From: Bolinopsis microptera
Lineage: Eukaryota; Ctenophora; Tentaculata; Lobata; Bolinopsidae
Direction of reading: 5' to 3'
Length of the DNA: 64,000 nt
NCBI RefSeq assembly: GCF_026151205.1
Contig: NC_087073.1
Span: 4,361,001-4,425,000, forward strand
Shown here: positions 11,019-24,373 of the stretch, piece by piece
Numbering within the stretch: position 1 is the stretch's first letter
Layout: each line of letters opens with the position of its first letter
Notes under the pieces: generated by a model
What the model was told of the DNA's origin: nothing
Databases searched by the model: none
The model's input: the letters and a program-made list of their open reading frames with translations, nothing else
Program-made: the position numbers and the translations under genes

Positions 11019-14000
11019 TCACTCGAAAGACACCTCGTAGTTTCCCCAGTTCTCCAAAATTCTGCGAAGGTACGCAAACTCTGAGTCGCTCAGTAGTTCC
11101 GTGGCCCACGGATCACACTTGAGAGGTTTTCTCTTCTCTGACAGAGCTGCTGGAGAGTTAACTCCGAGACTTGTCTCGTGACCTTCTGTCAGACTGTTCT
11201 CGAGAATAGATGGTCCGTTCTCTAGAGCTCTGTTCAGACCCGTCAGACCCCGGGCTGCTGCCTCGTAGGAGAAATATTCCACTGGGAGGCAGTCCTCGTA
11301 TATGTCGTTAAAGGAGCTCGCCACGGATGCTCTACCGGTAACGTTGGTCAAAACTTCACTGACGAGTCTTTCTGTTACTTCCCGCAGTTCCTCTTCATAT
11401 TGTTCATTCTGAGTGGTGTAATCAGTTTGGTCCCAAGTTAACCATGACTCATCATCTGTTGAACCCTCGTAACTATTACCAGACAGATATTCTCTTTGTC
11501 TTTGCGGGGACCTCTCTTCAATGGACCGAATCTCTTCCTTCAATAGGTCAGAGGAATCTGGGATAGATCGGCTGATTTGCAGTTCACTGCCAGATGAACA
11601 CCACTCATGTTCCGATATCTGCCACCCTGTGTGTGAATACCGCTCATCGAACGATTCTGGTTGATCTCCTGATAGATATAGGACGCGGGGGTTCATCGGG
11701 AGTGGTGGTTCGTTTTCTATTTCTTCTAAAGATGGCGCAGATGGTTCCAGAATAGAATCTTGCGAGAATCTACTCATCGGAGTTGAGTTACTATCTTCAG
11801 TGAATCTACTGATCGGAGTGGAGTCTTCATCTGGATTTACCTCGGAAGACCTGGATTCTCGAGATGTTTCCTCGATCTCAGGCAGTTTGAGAACAAACAG
11901 ACTAGAGGAAGATTCACTGTGACAAACATATGGCTCGTTAACATTAATATCATTATCTTGTTCTACCGTCAGATGATCACTAACTTCCACATTCTCTCCC
12001 ATTTCCTCCACCATATCCTCTTCTATCTCATTCTCCTCAATCTGAGCGCTGGTTGGCTGTCCCTGTCTGCTGTCATACCTGACCACAATGATCTCCGATA
12101 TTGTAGCAGAGAACTGCTCCATTTCATGTCCCGGATAACTGGCTTCTGACAGACAGGATTCTATGCCACTTTCAGAGCCGGAGTTCAGTCTCCCATACTC
12201 ATCTACCATTTCACCTGAAATGTTATAATTATTATTCGTCCAGTTCTGTACGCAACAGGGTTGTGGTTTCGTCAGGAGGGAATTGTCGTTAAACCCTTAT
12301 ACATCTACAGATTTTAGTAATGACGACGAAGAGAAAATTATTTAACTTAATAATAATATAATAGTGCCCGGATTTACAAATTACGTCGGTCAGACAATTA
12401 AAATGGGTTGGCTGATCAGCTGGCACTAAGTCCCAATAAAGGAATAGTGTATCTTCTTTCCCAGTTTCCATGGATACGATAGAGTTTGTTTTGGTACAAT
12501 GTACTGTGTATAGTAGAGTCAGTTTCCATAACACATAAACGGATGAACTAATTTTGTTTTCAGTTACGTCACATCACTGGACGACAGACGCCTTGCTAAC
12601 TTGAAGCTTGTGTATATTGTGTAGTATAGGTGTACAACGCCAGTGCATTGTGCTTTAACGATGTACAAGTTTGAGAACTAGTATTGTCTTCTCGGTTATT
12701 GTCCGTAATATCAAAGTTTTCATTGTACTTGCTCAACGTTTTCAGTGACCAGATTAACTGGATGAAGGCTCAGTTTTTAACTATCAACTCATGTAGGAGA
12801 TCGGGTTCTAGTTTTATGTTTACATATTAGTTATTACCACTCAAGTAATCAGATGTAGTTTATGAATTATGCATGTTGCTCTTAGATCTGGTGGTCATGA
12901 TTATTTAAATAGTTGATGAAATTATAAGTCACCGAGTAACTGCTACTAGAGAAATAGCATAGCAAAATAATCTACCGTGTAAAATTTTGTGTACGTTGGT
13001 AATGTAGGTGCTAAATTTAATTTAGCTTTTCTAGGAAGAGAAATTGTATTTTATGGTCCTCGAAACTGGGTCATTTGTTATGCTCTCATTGTGAAGTGAG
13101 TTATTTAGTGGTACGATGTGTTCGTATTGTTTATTATTCAGTTGTCTGAGATGTTTTACACCATTTAAACTATCTTTACCTCTCATTTGCTCCTCAAGAC
13201 GTCTGATAATATTGTCTATAGCCGAATCGGTACGCTCTGACAGTGACATTTCTCCCTCGGACTCTGATGCTAACCCATTCTCTGAAATTGTTCCACAATT
13301 AATATTTCTATAGAGCAATATTGCTATGTTCGAATTAAGAATCTAATTAAAACAACTATAACATAAGAATCAAAGATACAACTTTTACTGCTCATCATAG
13401 CTTCCTTAAACATTAGAATTTAGATTAAAAGGCTGTAAGATCACATACCTGATTCGCAAATGTTATAATATTCATCCGTGTCCACAACCGCTTCGCTCTG
13501 TTTCTGTTCACAGTTTTCAGGTTCTTCCTCAGTAGAATTAACAAACTGTTCTTCCTCGACCAGCTCTATATCAGAGATATCCTCATTTATCAGTTCCTCT
13601 ATCTTATCCTCCAAAGAGTCACACAACCCAATAATCTCCCAGCTACTACTGCTAATCTCCTCACTAGGCGTGCTACCAAGTGTGGAGTCGGTGCATTCCC
13701 CGAATTGGCTGCTTACTGGAGAACAATTTTCTATGAAAACTTTTATTTTCTCTGGAGACATCAGTGATGTAGAGGAGAATTCTACACAGTCCTCTGTTTG
13801 GCTTATTTCATGACTTACAGATTTACCTGTAGCGTCAGATCTGGGTATTACCAACGAACTAGGCGGACTACAAGCACACGGGCTCGTATCAAACCAATCC
13901 TCCTCAGAATCAATTGAAGTGCGTACCTCATCTGCTACAAATGTTAGATCAGTTTGAATGCTTGTCGAGCAGATTCTAAACACAGGGTTTCTCAAATTAG

Positions 14001-17000
14001 CGTCAACTTTACACATCGGACAGGGACCAGCAGCATGTCTAGGAGAGATGGGATCACAACTATCGGGGCTAGCAGGAGTCGAGTGTCTAGAACACAAGTT
14101 GAAACCCCTGATGGGAACCGGGGTGCTGCCCCATGATACGTGACCTGAATCAGATTTGTTAGAGGAGCTACTTCCACTCAGGATCTCAATTACATCCGGA
14201 CTTATCTCACCCTCAGCCCATAGGTTGTCTACCAACAAAGGTGATGCTTTTGACGCTTCGGATAGCTCAAAGACTGGAGTCGGAATATCAACAAGCCCAA
14301 AACCGGGCGAAAGTTGATAGACATTCGTTTTGTCAGATGGCGGATTCTTTATCATCATGTCAAACCTCTGAAATATTAGATCCAGACTGTCCGGTAGTGA
14401 AACGTCCGATAGTCCACGTTTGTGGGTTGGTAGGTGTGATTCCTTATTGTCCACATTCTCAGATAAATTTACAATTGTATCTCTAATTGAATCTGGTGTT
14501 TCAACTCCATCAGTTATTTCTTCAGATATTTGATCAGCCACACTAGATGATTCGTCAGGAATTTCTGTCGATCCAGAAGATTCTCCGACAAGTTGGTCAC
14601 TGTTGATCTGGTCTAAGCAAACTTCTTCACCAGTTTTTGCAACCAATTGACGGTTTTTGTACTCACTTAAATCATTCCAAATAATGGAATCTATCAAAAT
14701 AGAATTAGGTGTAAGTACATCCTCCATAGGGTCAATCTCGACTTGTGGGGTGTCCTTATCACGTTCTCCAATTTCCTGCTCCTGTATGTCACTTATTGAG
14801 CTAATCTCTAAATAGTTTAGCTCTTCTTGTACTGCGTTGTCTCTGTCATAGATCATTTTACCGATGAGATCCACAGACTTGAGAGTCAGAGAATTTAATG
14901 GTATTTTAAATGATGGAATCGGACTCACCCTTTCTAATGAGGTCAGATCTTGGCTGTTAGAATCCGAGATCCCAGAAACTGACAATGAATGCTCCGATGC
15001 TTCTTGAGCATCCTCCTGATCGGCAAGCTCTAGATCACTTTTTGATTCTTTGACTATGAGCTCTGACTCTTTTTCGTGATGCCGCGATTCAAATTCATAA
15101 ACTTCAGGCATCGGATCGCCTGGTTTAGAATCGACCGAATCGACCACAGGTGTACGTAAAAGTACACTGGACAAAAGACAGTCAGAAAGTAATGATAATG
15201 AACTACTGGGCCTTGATTCAGACTCTGGATTGTTATCTTCTGCGGCTACATTCAGTTCCACTACATCAACGTCTTGTTCCTCTTTAACCACCTCTGGCAT
15301 CTCTAACATAGGTATCGGCTCTTCTTTGATCATTTCCAGCTTTTCTGAATCAATCTTTGATTCCTCTTCGACAAACTCTATTTCCTCGTCGGAACCCGCA
15401 AGATATTTTATTGGCTGCGTTGCTATAAGCTCAATATTATGGGGCATGTTTTTCAGGGTATACTTAGATTCACCCGAAAAGGTGGCACTATCACATGAAT
15501 TATCAAATTCTTCATCATCTTCTCTTGGAGGACTCACAGATGATGACTCGGCCCCTTTTTGTATCTCTGCGAACGACAATTGCTCTGTCCTCGAGGTCAT
15601 GCTATCTCGAAGGAAAGCTTCATATAAAATGTCTTCATCGCTAGACTCCCCTCCTCCCTCACTATCATCATCAGTGTCTGTATAAACATCCGTATCTACC
15701 TCAGTGTCCGTATCAACACATCTCTCGCTCAGATCGTCCAGGTCAGGTCCCGACGCTAAGGAGGCCACGTCAGAGATAATATCATCTATCAATGTTTCCT
15801 CCAAAACTCCATTTTCTGTTACCAGCTCGTGAAACAGAGGGTGTTTCTCGTGAGGGGAGTTTTGTTTTCCCGCTTTATCTGGGATTTTATTTATGTAAAA
15901 TTATCAAATTAATCGAGACCACAAGTTTAGACCTCAATAAGCATCGAAATTTTATTAACCACTGATCGAAAAAATCTCAACCGAAAAAAGTTATTAAATC
16001 ACTTATCACACTCACGAGAGAGCATACTGAGCTGCTGCATGTTGATGTCAGGGATCTGAAAGTACTGAACTGAGTCAGAAGTATCTGGAGTGATATCACT
16101 CTCGTCTTCTGATATCAACTTTGTTTCCACCAAGTGCTCTTTTGCAGCAAAACTAACTTTTCTCTGCTTCTTCTTTCGTGACCTTTCTTTTATTTTATAA
16201 ACCACTGAAATTCATTACCGGCTAAGTCAGTAAGTGGTATTAAATAAATATATTGATGATCAAGTGCAGGGCAATAGTTTGAAAAAGTGAACTGTTAATA
16301 TATTCTAACCTTTTGAGATGCTTGCTGACATCTCATATTTGTTGCTTTAAACTTGTTGTATGGTTACATGAACTCCTGCCGAAATAAGGTAAGAAATGGT
16401 ACTACTAATTCATAATTGAAAATTTATTGCGGTAAAACTTTAATTAAGAGGAATTTGCTTTTAATGAATCAAGCTTATCGTTAATAAAACTCTGATAAGT
16501 ATACATCTAGGAGAAGAGGAATAAATGATTAACTACACAATCTCTACATAGTGTAAGGTGAGGAAATCTAAAACTGCTTTAAATTGATCAACTATCATAT
16601 ATTGCATAACAAAGACATCTCATAATTACATTGAATCGAAACGATTTGTTTCAGTCCTATAATAAGTGGAGTATAATAAGTGGAGAATAAATTTGCCATC
16701 AAATAATTTCAATGATATGAAAGTTATTGCAATTGCTGCAAAACAAGCTCTTCTGCCTAAGAGAATTGAACTGAAGTAACCTCTCATGTTGATATTCCAT
16801 AAACAGTTTATCCACCACGTGACAGAAACCACTTTCACTTTCACTTTCACTTTCAACAGAACTGTACAGCTGTTTCTCTTGATCTGACCTACCAGCCTTT
16901 GTTTTAGGAGGTTTATCGACGTTAAGATTTTGTGACCTGCGCTCCTTCCCCTTCCCTCGAAAACTTTTGTTTGACTGAAAATACACATGGTCTTCCCACA

Positions 17001-18783
17001 TGTTTTCGACGCTTAATGTGCCTTCAAGAATCACGTTATACTTGCCCCATTTGGCTAGTACTTTGATGATACTAAACAATTCTTCGTCATCGCTCCAAAT
17101 TGATTTCAAAGCATCATGAATCTCGATAAAATCATCCCCTGGCAGCCAGGAGACATCTCCATCAAAGTTACGTATATCTGAATTCTCAGAGGAATCATCA
17201 AACGAGTTCTTTTCATCAGAAAAACATGAATCAGAACGATCTGCGTCCCAAACATGACTGGAGGTTTCTTCTCCGGATTCCGGCTCTGTGATAGTTTCAA
17301 ATGAGTAGTGCGAGGTAGTATCACTTTCTGAGTCATCTACATGACGTATTGTAATGACGTCTACCTCAGAACATGAATCAGAGCATCCGTCATCAACACC
17401 CGTTTGAATAGACTCTATTTCATATTCCTCAATATGTACTGGTTCACTTATGTTATGATCATTTTGGTGGTCATGATCATCAGGTGAGCTATCTTGATAC
17501 CCAGCTAAATGTTCTCGTGTAGCACTGACACCACCCTGTTCAAGCTCTGCAGGAGCGGGGCTTTTGTTGTAAAGTGAGGAGACTGTTAACATTTGGTTCA
17601 TACAATTCTCGAGCCTGTCAAATTGTGGAAATACGCTCATAGAAGTATCTAGATGATTTTCATATTCCGAGCCTGAGTCAGACTTTATAGAAGCTCTGGA
17701 TCTTTGAATGTTGTAAGAATCTATCTCGTCCACTATGAGCAAATCTTCGATGCTCTCAATGTCTTCAGAAAAATCATCGAACTCCGCTTCTAAACCTGAA
17801 TCTACTGATCCTGGGGAGAATTGCCTGGTTTCCTTGAGCATATTGGTGGTCAAAGAAGCTATCTCTTGTTCCAAAGGATTTGCTTTTGTTTTAACAGTTA
17901 AAGCGTCAGTGAATACCATTTTCTTTTGTTCCACCGAATACCAGGTCTTCTTTATGGGTTCTTCCTCCTTTTGTACGTTAACAATTTCATCCTCAACTAT
18001 CGGTATCATCTTATTATGTCTTGATGCCAGAGCCGAGAACAGTTCCATGCTAGGTAGGGAGATATCAGGACAAACCATCCCACTTTCTTTTAAGTAGTTG
18101 AGTGGAGATACTGCCTCAACGAACGGGCAAACTTCAAACTGAGTTCTGGGAGCAGTATCCCTACTGAAATATTGTCGGGTATTATTGTATAGGGTACTAC
18201 TACCGCCGTCTTTGTTAAATGGATCTTTTAGCAAAGGATTTACAAACGCAGTTGTATCCCCACCATATGGTTCATCGGTCAAATGATTTGGATGATGTTC
18301 ATGGTGTATCATCTCCTCAATCTCGTCTCCGGAATGAACAGATGAAGAAGCGGAGATTGTAAATCCCAGCTCTCCTTCAGACAGATTCGATTCAGAGATA
18401 ATTGAAACTGAGTCTGACATTAAGGAAGTAACTGCTTCTAAAGAATCGCCACTGTCTTTCCTTCCAGAACAATATGGTGACACTTCAAATAATTTCTCCA
18501 CTTCTTCAACAATAGCCTGCGGACTATTTGATCGTATATCTAAACAATCATTGTACTCGGATTCCTGAACAAACTCTAGTGGTTTCAACTGTGACCGAGT
18601 GACTTTAGTTTCAGGCAAATGATTTATCTCCTCGTACTCACTGATAGAAGGAAGAGAACAGGAGTCTGACAGCAAATCTTCGAATCCTTGCGTGTACCTG
18701 CTCTTACGCTTCCTTCGAGGGAAACGTGACCTGATTTTGGAGAACAAGTTTCTTTTTCGAGGTTGCTGGTGGACTTCTAACAT
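11019..18783 (-). CDS. Giant acidic, Ser/Asp/Glu-rich protein, five exons
   Basis: Minus-strand exons: 18783-16893, 16204-16016, 15878-13449, 13281-13180, 12214-11019. All four introns are phase 1 and the joined frame is about 1,935 residues. The first ATG has an in-frame TGA two codons before it. The 16893 donor (GCTG/GTAGGT) is the least certain border; the others are CTC/GTGAGT, CAG/GTATGT and GAGAG/GTAAAG. The protein starts with a basic patch (PRKRNLFSKIRSRFPRRKRK). A second basic patch follows in exon 2 (KIKERSRKKKQRK). Otherwise it is dominated by D, E and S and looks disordered. A short motif occurs twice: WSDDEELFSIIKVLAKWGKY (about 17020-17095) and LSDSEFAYLRRILENWGNYE at the C-terminus. 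I do not recognise the family. Two adjacent genes (exon 1 versus exons 2-5) is the main alternative. Confidence 0.75.
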
Positions 18784-21247
18784 ATCAAATCATTCTTACA
18801 TCTTGTCTTCTAAGGCTGAATTATTTTTTTAAATAGTTGCTCATCATCGAGTTAAGTTCAAAGTTGGTAAACTAATTATAATATTTAAACGTCTTCTTCT
18901 TTAAGATACTTAGATAGCAAGTTTCGTTTAAAATAAGGACCAATAAACTAAAATGTTCACTGAGACGGCGATAGCCTCGTGAATGAACAATAATAAAGCA
19001 AGCAAGATTAAACTAACAAACAGAGTGTTTTAACAATAAAGCAAGAACTCTCAGTTGTCTCAGTGTAAGACGTTAAATGTTGAGGTTAAAAGTGAGTGAA
19101 AGATTGTGTGTTGCGGAGGTCTTGTAAAAAGTAAAAACAATGTCTGCTAAATCACACATAGATCGGTTTCAGTATAATCAAGCTGGTAATGAGGTCAGGT
19201 CGTCGTTTTCTTACAGCGTTCGATGTCTGTGTGAAGGTAAAATGGTGACATCCTCTCCCATTACCTTAGTATTGCTATACAACTACTACATAATCAAGCT
19301 GGTTTGTTAATATTCTCTATCCGGTGGGGTGATACGGAATCAGGGAAAAACAAACAGCTATACAGCTACAGGTTTCCGCACCAGCCGCACTTAAATGTTC
19401 CCTCTGCGCGAAAGTTATTAAGAGTGTACGGGTACAAAACCAACATAGATAAAACATTGAAGAAGAGCCAAGTTTGAGCTAGAATATGAAACAATTGCAC
19501 TGCCACACTTGAAATTTGTTTCTGATAAGGCCGGCGGTAGTAAACTGACCACAGTCCACAGCTATACTTAATAAACCATATCATTCCCAATTTATTACTA
19601 AACTTTGAACTTATTTTCGATTTTTCACGTTTTGAGTACGCCTTGACTTTTAGAGTTGATCAGTACGATTAGAAATGCTGACGGGTATATTGGTTCAAGG
19701 CTCTGTAGGCCTAAAACTTATCCATTTAGTTACTAATAATATGTAAATAATAATTAGTACGTCATAGCGCCTTCGCTTCAAATAGCAAACACGATATTAC
19801 ATATCTATATCATTCATCGATAGTAATACTTGTCAACATACTTTGCTTACATTATCCTATCAGCTAGTGGTAATTAACTCTCAAGTTTGAATCCAGAAGA
19901 GTTTACACAACCACCTAACAGATTCTATAACATCATCTAATATTATTCCCCTAATCATCGGACCTGCTAGTGCTTGACTAGCTGCGTTTTTCTTCTCTAT
20001 CTAGAAGCCTTTGTTTTTATCGTTTATTTGAAATACTGAGCTGGGGAACTGTTCTTTGTTAATAAATTAACGACAACATTTCTGAGTATACATTTCACTA
20101 ATAGTAATCAAATGTTGATCATGTGCCCAATCGCAAGTCGCATGGTTGGTGCATACTGCATATTGTTCTTTCGGTGACTCCAGATTAGTTAGCTTCACAC
20201 AGTTTTTAGATATTTGAGTATTTGTACTGTATAATTATTGTTTTCGATATGCTTGTATTATATCTCCTTTTTCACTGAAATTGCCAATAAGTCATTTGAT
20301 AGACTCAATTATTGACATCGTCTTATCGGTCATTTAAAGTTCGGAGTATATGGGTTAAATCGCCATTAGAACCATGTCAATGGAGTCAGTTTTAGTGGTC
20401 GTCTAGTCGGTGGAGGCATTAAATTATAGTGAGGTGGAATGACAAAATTTATAAAGGTGTTCAAGTCACTACACATGTTATACCATCACCAATCAGCATC
20501 ATCACCATGGTATTTATTTCACGATTGTTCTCATAGATATCCCGATAGCAGTATTCAGATCTGAAATCTTTGGGACTCGCATTAGATGATGTTATACATG
20601 AGTACTTAATATGCACAGTAATTCATACAAACTTTGACAAGCAAAAGTTATATACACGCCAAACGTTAGTTTTCGTTTTTGCAGATGTACTGGTATAAAT
20701 CATTTTATTTCAACTCACGGACATTAAAATCGAGTTTTTTTTTCAGTTGTGATTTTTAGATAGCGTTGAAGTTAAATAACAACTTGATAAGATCTGTCAG
20801 TTTTTGTTTAAATGATCTAATATTTCATTCCGAAGAGTGTTTGCCCACCACAAAACTTGATAATGACGTTTATATTACTCTAGCCAACAGGTCTGGGATA
20901 CAGGTTTAGTCTCATGGTATGACAAGACTTTTACTCTTGGCTATCAGGTAAACAACGTACTTTTAATTCCCACTTCATATTATAGTCTGATTCAACAGAT
21001 AAGGTCTCCTATCTCAATTTATTTTGGTAGGCTTCAGTACCACCCACCTATCTGATAAGTAGGGCACTGAAGCTGATAAATTATCAGCTTCATTAAATTA
21101 CCGCGTTGGGTTCAAAAATGTCACATTTTTTAGAGTTAAGGATTTTCTGTGAAAAACGTAATACAATTTGAAAACTTAATAGGTACCTGTCCGTAGAACG
21201 TGGTCCCCATTCACACTAAATTGCACACAGTTTGTTTGTCGGAACAG
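18784..21247. other. Intergenic, no gene seen
   Basis: This AT-rich stretch lies between two divergently transcribed genes, so both promoters are expected here. The only ORFs are short and lack codon or splice support. One or more 5' exons (including a signal peptide) of the gene beginning at 21248 may lie in the right half, but I could not assign them. Confidence 0.5.
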
Positions 21248-22847
21248 GGTGCGAGGTACACAAGGGCAGGTACGTGACTTTGGATGGTGATGAGATCCAG
21301 TACTTCATTGAGAACGCAGATCACCATGCTACACTCCTTCTTAACCTCATCAAAGAGGTTTCTCATGGTTCGTTATGCCTATGAGTATGGGATGAAACAG
21401 GATTTCTGTAGGTGCTGATTTTTAATTTTACTTGTTATAACGTAAGCATTGTTGGAGTTGTTTAAAGACGTTTTACTTTACTCTGTTTCCAGACCCGTTA
21501 GTGAATGCTACCTACAGCAAAGGAAACGGAGATATCAGGTTCCATATTCTGGGGAATGATCATTTCGAATCGACTGAAGAAGACTTCGAAGATGAAGCTG
21601 CAATCACCAGGGAACTCATGGAAACTGGCTTAGGAAAGTAAGTGATTGCACGACATCTCAGCTACGATGACCGAACCATTTATTAAATATTTGAAGCCAT
21701 ACATACCCTCTGTACTGTATTCAATGAAATTTTGCGAAACTTTCAGAAATTCTAAGTTTGACCCATATCTATATTCTTTGAATTTTTTCTGAAATTCTGA
21801 TACGAATAACTGATAACGTGAGTTATTAAAGGGTTGCGTGTGGGTAGTTACTTTTGGGCCACCCTGCAATATCTTATAGTTATGATACTTATTAACATCA
21901 ACGTTAGCTTAAAATCAACTATAAACGCTATTATTGTAAAGCTGTCATTCCTCCAGGAGTTTACCAAAGTTGTCGCGTCACGTGTTCGAAGAGACTGGTG
22001 TGACTGGTAGAGAAAATGAGGGGATGATGCTTCTCCACCAGATTGCAATGTTCAGCCACAACTTTCAGTTAGTACTTTGTAGATAATATGTGATAACTTT
22101 CGTAATTTGCACGTTTAAGACCCCGATAAGTGAGTTAAGATTATTAAAACTATTAGTTACTTTACATGACACCACTCACCTCCATTACAGCGAGGGAGCC
22201 CACACACCGCCACACCGACAGAAGCGGAACGCTCTGAGTCACATGTTCGGAGGAAATGACGGGGAGGAGTTGAGTAACGAGGTGGAGGGAGTATTCCCTG
22301 AGGAAATAGTCAAGATTTGCAACGGCGAGACACTCTATCAACACGGCGGCTGTACTATAGATCTGGGTGTCGAGTCTAGTGAAAACGTTTGTGTAAAACA
22401 GTAAGTTTCAGTCATCAAATTTATCTGATGTATAGAAAATTATATAATCAGTGTTAGTTAGTCATTTTTTTGGATCCCAATATCAAATATGGTGAATAAT
22501 AAATTGTCAAGGATTGGATTTTGAAATTACCAGCCATCAAGACTTCGCACTCGAGCAAGATATTATCCTCGTATACATCTCCCAGTGACGAGTACAAATC
22601 CCCCAGTGACGATTACGACTTTGGAGAGGGTTGGGCTGTGGTGCATCAGTTTTCAGCTGACGAGATCTCGAAGGGGTGTTACGGTTTATGTGGTCCGTGG
22701 TGCACGTGTTGGAGCCAACTGTGTGGCGACTGCTGCTGGCATCCCGGCTGTTACCAGCATGACAAATACTGTGACAAACCCACGTCCTTGTCCTGTAAAC
22801 TTGGAAGAGGAGTTACTTTCGGAAGGAAGGGACTTCACACTTGCTAA
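21248..22847 (+). CDS. Protein with Cys-rich PLA2-like C-terminus, 5' end missing
   Basis: Likely exons: 21248-21367, 21493-21637, 21957-22067, 22192-22400, about 22556-22847. The first four join in phase and read CEVHKGRYVTLDGDEIQYF, then D/E-rich and His-containing sequence, then a dibasic site (RQKR, a possible propeptide cleavage site). The last exon encodes SPSDEYKSPSDDYDFGEGW, then CYGLCGPWCTCW and GDCCWHPGCYQHDKYC. The Cys spacing and the His-Asp pair recall the active-site helix of secreted phospholipase A2, but the spacing is not canonical (HDKYC, with three residues between H and C). The final acceptor at 22555/22556 is weak: the stronger-looking CCAG at 22533 leads to an early stop. 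A signal peptide exon has not been found. Activity cannot be claimed. Confidence 0.6.
21650..21873 (-). mobile_element. Tc1/mariner-type MITE fragment
   Basis: The minus strand begins CAGGGTGGCCCAAAAGTAAC and continues ACCCACACGCAACCC. It matches the copies at 35432 and 50171 for about 200 bp. It lies inside the intron between the second and third exons of the Cys-rich protein gene. Confidence 0.7.
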
Positions 22848-23058
22848 TTACTTTTTAGTTATTCTTGAGAACTAGAACTGTGGATTGTACGCGCTTCGTA
22901 CATCGTAGTGTTTACTTTTAGCTTATTACTCATGAGTCATGCCAGTTTGTTTAATTTGACTTATGCTTCATAGAATTTATCAATTATAATATGTATGTAT
23001 ATTAGTTCATGGTTCAATTATTAGAAACAAAAATGTTTTGATGTGTATATCATATATG

Positions 23059-23165
23059 TTAACGGGTGATACTCGTAAAATATTTGTTTCAAATATAGGA
23101 CCGTCGACGAGACGACGAGTCCAACTCGGCGCGCGTCCTGGTAGTGGTAGGTTATAAACCTACTA
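23059..23165 (+). repeat. TTAA-ended palindrome-rich repeat, copy 1
   Basis: Starts TTAACGGGTGATACTCGTAA, then AATATTTGTTTCAAATAT, then GGACCGTCGACGAG, CGAGTCCAACTCGG, and ends in a small hairpin (GTAGGTTATAAACCTAC). Three further copies or part-copies lie in the window (23305, 62961 and 63308). The TTAA terminus suggests a piggyBac-type or other TTAA-targeting element end. Confidence 0.65.
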
Positions 23166-23304
23166 CAATGTATATGTTATATTTATATAATTGTATGATA
23201 AGTTTTAAATAATTAAAAAGTAAAATTAAATCAAAAATCTTCCTCATCCTGGCTCCTGCACAGCAATCTTTTATCAACTATCAAGTTTTGAACCATGAAC
23301 GACG

Positions 23305-23355
23305 TTAACGGGTGATACTCTGTACTCGTAAAATATTTGTTTCAAATATTAGGAG
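23305..23355 (+). repeat. TTAA-ended repeat, partial copy 2
   Basis: TTAACGGGTGATACTC is followed by a 5-6 base insertion and then CTCGTAAAATATTTGTTTC. It diverges afterwards and lies next to the 3' end of the non-LTR fragment. Confidence 0.6.
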
Positions 23356-23390
23356 TACTTACTTGTACTTGTACTTGAAAAGGTCTCCTC

Positions 23391-24365
23391 CTAGTCGTTG
23401 GAGTGGCCTGCACCACATAGTAACTCCTTTCTCCGATGTATTAGGCCTCTCCAATGTACCCTGTTTGTTGCTTGTTGTTCTGCATCTTCTATCGTGATGT
23501 TATCGACACCTGTGAAGATTGCTGCATCCTCCCGGACACATGACAGCCAATTTTTCCGAGGTCTACCTCTTGATCTTTTACCATGCTTTGGGATCCAGTG
23601 CAGAAGATAGTTTGGTATTCTTTCTTCTGGCATCCTCACCACATGGCCAAACCATCGGAGCCTAGCTGCTCGCACGAAAGTATCAACAGGGGCGATGTTG
23701 GCCCGCTTACGTACGTCAGCATTAGATACGTGATAAAACCATTTGATTTTCAGGATTCTTCTCAGACATCTGTGATGGAACACCTCAAATCTTTTCATCT
23801 GCGTCTGTGTGGTATTCCATACCTCACTTCCATAAAGCAGTATAGTGAGGACAGCCGCTTTGTAGATCCTGATTTTAGTCGGTGTCTTGATGTTGCGACT
23901 GTACCATATACTGCTAAGCTGATAGAATGCCCCAGAGGCCTTCTGAATTCGAGCTGATAGTTCTTTGTCGATTGTTCCATCCGCACTGATGATAGCACCC
24001 AAGTAAGTGAAGCTGCTGACCTGCTGTATTGGGAGACCTTCCACATTGATGTCCATAGTGTCGTCTTTAGAATACGGCCTCTGCGATGCACTTTTACTGA
24101 CAGCCATGCTCTGTGTTTTGCCAGCATTAATCTTCAGACCCGCATAGGCACTGTATTTGCAGAGAAGGTCAGTGGTTTCCTGCAGCCCCTCTTTTGAGTT
24201 ATCTAACATGGCCATGTCATCAGCGTAATCAGTGTCCAAGAGATGTTTCTCTTCTACCCCGGGGGCTGGCAGCTGTAATAGAGCCCCCTTACTAATGACC
24301 TTGTTCAGTTCCATAAGGTATGCCGAAAAATTCAGACAGAAGTTGATTAGGAGTAGGACCTTCAA
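23391..24365 (-). mobile_element. 5'-truncated non-LTR retrotransposon (reverse transcriptase C-terminal part)
   Basis: The minus-strand ORF of about 324 residues holds the RT palm motif YADDM (in DTDYADDMAMLDNS), then GLKINAGKTQSM, GSEVWNTTQTQMKR and the C-terminal block RWFGHVVRMPEERIPNYLL followed by GKRSRGRPRKNW. This arrangement is typical of endonuclease-type LINEs widespread in invertebrates (RTE-like or related; clade not settled). The part upstream of RT motif 5 and the endonuclease are missing. Its 5' break lies next to a TA-flanked inverted-repeat element at 24374-25230, which may have interrupted it. Confidence 0.85.
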
Positions 24366-24373
24366 ATATTATA

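Noticed and set aside
13478..15685. Plus-strand Ser-rich ORFs opposite the acidic protein gene
   Set aside because: Shadows of the D/E/S-rich minus-strand exons, with no splice or start support of their own.
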